From: Lates calcarifer
Taxonomy: Eukaryota > Chordata > Actinopteri > Centropomidae
Direction: 5' to 3'
Length of the DNA stretch: 64,000 bases
Assembly: GCF_001640805.2 (NCBI RefSeq)
Contig: NC_066843.1
Span: forward strand, 3,470,380 to 3,534,379
Shown: in pieces, positions 60,169 to 64,000 of the stretch
Layout of the letters: the number at the start of each line of letters is the position of its first letter
Position numbering within the stretch: position 1 is the stretch's first letter
Notes under the pieces: model-generated
What the model saw: the letters and a program-made list of their open reading frames with translations, nothing else
Database searches by the model: none
What the model was told of the DNA's origin: nothing
Translations under genes and position numbers: made by a program

Positions 60169-60371
60169 TCAGTCAGGGATTTCTGGGCCAGACACACATG
60201 GACACTGTGATCTAAAGCGAAGGCCATGGTAGTCACAAATTAAGGCCTTTAGTTTGTCATTTTTCTGACCATAAAAAGCACTGTCTGCTACACTCTCACT
60301 AATAACTGATACCAAGTCCATACCATAATCCTGTATCTGTCCCTTTTTGGCACTTTGTAGGCTGAGAACAC
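60169..60371 (-). other. Exon-like open frame downstream of map3k3
   Basis: On the minus strand a strong pyrimidine tract and acceptor end at 60372. They are followed by an open frame (SLQSAKKGQIQDYGMDLVSV in its early part, ending VSGPEIPD and a stop). I do not recognise the protein. No donor exon was found between it and map3k3, and it may simply be untranslated sequence. Confidence 0.2.
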
Positions 60372-60775
60372 CTGTGATAATGAAGAGAAAGAGAGCAAGG
60401 TGGCAGGCAGAGGGAGAAGTCACACTGAGGCGACAGATAGAACAAGACTGGGAAGAGTTTAAAACGAAAAACTCTTAAAAGGAAACATTCACACTGAGCT
60501 CCTCCTACACCGTTACATGTCATCCTCATGCTTTATACTGATTCTCTTCATTTCCTCAAATGCATTAAGGCAGAACCAGACTCAACTGGTTACTTGAAAA
60601 TAGAGAGGGACAGTAATAATGACACTGGAGGGAGAAAGATTAAGAGTCATATCTCTGACTTCAAATCAGGTATTGTAGCTGCAGCCCCCAGTCTGTGCCT
60701 CTCGTTTAATACTACTGCATCCAAGTCACAGAGCTGAGAATTAGTTTCTTTGAAAAATAAATTCCTGACTGTTTT

Positions 60776-60785
60776 TTTATTTATT
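60776..60785 (-). terminator. map3k3: Candidate poly(A) signals of map3k3
   Basis: Two overlapping hexamers read AATAAATAAA on the minus strand, about 1.4 kb after the map3k3 stop. Another AATAAA is at 60925-60930 and a more distal one at 59136-59141. Which are used is not visible from sequence. Confidence 0.4.
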
Positions 60786-62201
60786 TAGAAGGTTCACTGC
60801 TCTGAGGTATTTCCACAGTCCTCAAAAACTCCTCTAACCATCTGGATCAAAACATATTGTGTTTGCTGCACAATGAGAAGGATTCTAACCTGTTTTCCAG
60901 GTCCGCAGCTAGAAATGACACGTTTTTATTTATACAATTATCATCAGTTATATTTGTCTATACTGATGTTACTTTGAATTAGAATTTTCTTATGTTAATA
61001 TTTTCCTTGTGATGTATAGAAAGAGCGAGGACATATGTCATTTCTCGCTACTGAGAAAGGAAAAACAGTTGCAACTTGTGAAACGTGTTGAAATATTTTT
61101 TCATCCAGGTGGTTGGTCATATTCAATTCAAGTGTTTTTAAACAATCTGAGTTTGTCAAAGATGACTGAGTAAAGACTTTTCAGAGAAACAAATGCTTAG
61201 ATCTGTGACTTGAATGGTGATACTCCACACGAGAGCCACAGGCTGGAGCGAGCAGCTGCAGTGCATCATGGTCTATTGAGGCTGATGACAGTGGAGAAAT
61301 TTGTGTATTTGGTACTTGTAATAAATTTCTGATTGCTAAGATATGCTAAACGATGTCTACTGTCTTCTACCAAAACATGCCTTAGCTTATTCACTACTGT
61401 TGGTTTCAATAGCTGAACATGATTTTGTTCCAGTGTAGCTACTCTACACATATCTCCATCTGTGTTTTACTGAATCCACACAGTGATGTAGCCAGCAATG
61501 CAAAGTGCATCACAAATAGCTTAAACAGCTTTGAACAGAGTTATAACTGGGGTGGAGTTTTCTTTGTTCCCGAGTGGGAACAGAAACAGGAAGTAGTTGC
61601 AAGTTGCCAAAGTTGGGAAAAAAGAGAACAACCTGTCCAATTGACACTGTGGTACACCAGCAGCGTTTACCATCCGCTGGGCAAACTTTGAGCTTTAGGC
61701 CTGCTGTAGCTTTAAAATGGTGCTCAGCTAAATATTTAAAAGTCAAACACTTGGGGCTTCCTGGCATTTCTCATAACTGCCCAACAAGTGAATGTAAACA
61801 CAGGAGTTTATGAAGACACAACTGGTACATGAGCTATGACTCAATAATGCTGAAACTGGAGTGCGAGCATCTGCATGTTTGTATCTGACAAAGATCAACT
61901 CCCCACCAGAAACTTAATCTGTGTTTTGTTTCCCCCTGGTGGTGACGTCTGTATGAGCATGTACTTGCATTGGTTTTCAAGGCATTGTGTTGACTGCAGC
62001 TGTCTCCTTTGGATTTGTGAGAAAGGACACTGACTCTTGTTTGAAGCATCTGCATGGTGGCAGAGGCTCAGTGGGTTTAACACTGACATCCAGGCCAGGT
62101 CCACGTCTGGTCTCCTGTCATGAGTGGGTTTCAAGGAAGCTACAGATACTGCTGAGGCTACTGTGCTACTCTCTGGTTCAAGTTCAGAAACCAGGCAGGT
62201 T

Positions 62202-63935
<1,734 letters not shown>

Positions 63936-64000
63936 CTACTGCTTTAAGACATGAGTGCAGAAACAGACAAACTGTGAATACAGGCGCTCATGAAGACCAC

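Overview
The window is vertebrate nuclear DNA, almost certainly from a teleost fish, probably a percomorph. It has spliced genes with GT-AG introns, compact introns in most genes, microsatellites, and interspersed repeats I recognise from fish genomes. These include an internally deleted Tc1-like element, a MITE-like family and a very common unclassified teleost repeat. I assembled exons by hand from splice signals, reading phase and remembered family sequences. No alignment was run.

Layout: (1) minus strand, up to 4275: N-terminal half of setd1a (H3K4 methyltransferase), cut by the left edge. (2) minus strand 7648-10732: complete ccdc47 (ER translocon PAT complex). (3) plus strand 13578-16346: complete dcaf7/wdr68 (WD40 scaffold). 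(4) minus strand 19990-42934: complete kcnh6-type ERG potassium channel in 16 coding exons. Its introns and flanks carry three intact tRNA-Cys(GCA) genes, one decayed tRNA copy and a TATA-containing candidate internal promoter. (5) minus strand 49943-54378: complete gfap (type III intermediate filament) with a TATA box close to the start codon. (6) minus strand 62202-63905: the last three coding exons of map3k3 (MEKK3), cut by the right edge.

The four complete gene models stay in frame from start to stop: 488 aa (ccdc47), 342 aa (dcaf7), 1194 aa (kcnh6) and 451 aa (gfap). The genes are functionally unrelated, and their grouping is a matter of synteny. ccdc47, dcaf7, kcnh6 and map3k3 lie together on human 17q23. 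setd1a (human 16p11) and gfap (human 17q21) are interleaved with them here.

The most interesting signal is in the 7.4-kb kcnh6 intron before exon 6. A TATA box, an inverted CCAAT box, a short ATG exon and an in-phase donor sit where mammalian KCNH2 has its '1b' alternative promoter. Other points are the tRNA-Cys copies crowding kcnh6 splice sites, a Tc1-like element nested in a MITE-like element, and a possible alternative kcnh6 C-terminal exon.
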